Below are positions 63,400 through 64,000 of a DNA stretch of 64,000 nucleotides, in pieces. Positions within the stretch are counted from its first letter, which is position 1. Each line of letters begins with the position of its first letter. Position numbers and translations under genes: made by a program. Under the pieces are notes generated by a model. The model ran no database searches. It was given only the letters and a program-made list of their open reading frames with translations, and was not told where the DNA came from. Origin of the DNA: Gorillibacterium timonense (GTDB lineage: Bacteria > Bacillota > Bacilli > Paenibacillales > NBRC-103111). The stretch spans positions 372,001 through 436,000 of the forward strand of contig NZ_LN881721.1 in NCBI RefSeq assembly GCF_001457415.1. The letters run 5' to 3'.

Positions 63400-64000
63400 A
63401 TGAGAAGAAAAACAAATTTGACGGGGCTGCTGTTCGCAGCGCCATTCCTCATCGGATTTTTGCTGTTTACGCTGTACCCGACCGGAGCATCGCTGGTCTA
63501 CAGCTTCAGTGATTTCAATCTGTTCAAGCCTCTCAAATGGGTAGGGTTCGCGAATTACGAATGGATTTTTAAGGAGAGGGAAGTTTGGAAGAGCATCAAA
63601 AATACGCTCTATATGGTCATAATCGCGACACCCATCACGTTGTTCTGCGGCCTTATGACCGCGCTCTTGCTCAACATGAAGGTTCGTGGACAATCCGTCT
63701 TCCGCACCTTGTTCTATATTCCGTCCATCGTGCCGGTCATCGCATCCTCGCTGGTCTGGATGTGGGTGCTGAACCCACAAAGCGGTTTGATCAACTCGGT
63801 GTTGAAGACGATCGGCGTGAATGGGCCGAACTGGCTGCTCGATTCCGGCTGGACGAAGCCCTCGCTCATTCTCATGCTGGCCTGGAGCTCTGGCGGAGTC
63901 ATGATCATCTTCCTGGCTGCTCTGCAGGACGTATCCAAAAGCCTGTATGAAGCGGCAGACATCGACGGGGCGAATACGCTCCGCAAATTCTTTCATGTGA
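63400..64000 (+). CDS. Sugar ABC transporter permease, partial (UgpA/MalF type)
   Basis: The first 200 residues of a MalF/UgpA-type permease are present and the gene runs off the right edge. It starts with MRRKTNLTGLLFAAPFLIGF and has several membrane helices and the EAA loop beginning EAADIDGANTLRKFFHV, which contacts the ATPase. The ATG at 63400 follows GAAGGAAGG. The second permease gene is expected next. Confidence 0.93.
   Translation, partial: MRRKTNLTGLLFAAPFLIGFLLFTLYPTGASLVYSFSDFNLFKPLKWVGFANYEWIFKEREVWKSIKNTLYMVIIATPITLFCGLMTALLLNMKVRGQSVFRTLFYIPSIVPVIASSLVWMWVLNPQSGLINSVLKTIGVNGPNWLLDSGWTKPSLILMLAWSSGGVMIIFLAALQDVSKSLYEAADIDGANTLRKFFHV

Overview
The window looks like a chromosomal segment of a Paenibacillus-type Firmicute. 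The main reasons are a high-GC (about 58-60%) but clearly low-GC-phylum gene set, strong AGGAGG-type ribosome binding sites with many TTG and GTG starts, TTGACA/TATAAT promoters, an S-layer-anchored glycanase, LacI and CcpA-type operators, a LexA/DinR-like box, lipoteichoic-acid-synthase-type and YhgE proteins, and palindromic intergenic repeats. No rRNA, tRNA, complete insertion sequence, prophage or CRISPR array was seen. The window carries 46 protein genes that I can support, one of them cut by the right edge, plus one gene fragment.

Layout. 0.1-3.8 kb: a heterodimeric ABC exporter with one degenerate ATP site. 3.9-7.1 kb: an AT-rich ribbon-helix-helix regulator with its own operators, a YcxB-like membrane protein, and an ECF sigma factor with its anti-sigma factor. 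7.3-10.8 kb: a queuosine-precursor transporter behind a candidate preQ1 riboswitch, an ArsB/NhaD-type permease, and an MFS transporter that seems to lack an internal block of helices. 10.9-17.6 kb: a DUF3900 protein, an OmpR/histidine-kinase pair and a three-gene ABC transporter of the lantibiotic-immunity (LanFEG) type. 17.8-19.9 kb: a TetM-like ribosome-protection GTPase. 20.6-35.4 kb: a beta-1,3-glucan theme, with a giant SLH-GH16-CBM surface enzyme behind a cre-like site and, after a lipoprotein, a YhgE protein and an aldo/keto reductase, a LacI repressor facing a GH94 phosphorylase (probably laminaribiose-type) and an aldose-epimerase-like gene across a perfect palindromic operator.

35.4-47.1 kb: a lipoprotein, an amidase gene fragment, an unknown protein, a MarR-MMPL efflux operon with the operator on the promoter, a FrnE/DsbA oxidoreductase, and a second response regulator-kinase-ABC-FtsX module. 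47.2-57.7 kb: a lipoteichoic-acid-synthase family enzyme, a PD-(D/E)XK nuclease fused to an XPD-type iron-sulfur helicase behind a DNA-damage box, a class 3 lipase, a phasin-like protein coupled to an ABC1/UbiB kinase, a membrane glycosyltransferase and an AT-rich cupin that looks acquired. 57.9-64 kb: a carbohydrate locus with DUF4127, an RpiR/SIS regulator, a Gfo/Idh/MocA dehydrogenase, a sugar-binding lipoprotein and the start of its ABC permease.

Working together, the window is rich in envelope-stress and peptide-detoxification modules (two two-component systems, four ABC or RND export systems, an ECF sigma pair) and in extracellular glycan harvesting. The least described parts are the nuclease-helicase with its SOS-like box, the DUF4127-RpiR locus, and the DUF3900-two-component-LanFEG cluster with a tandem 11-bp repeat in front of the transporter.
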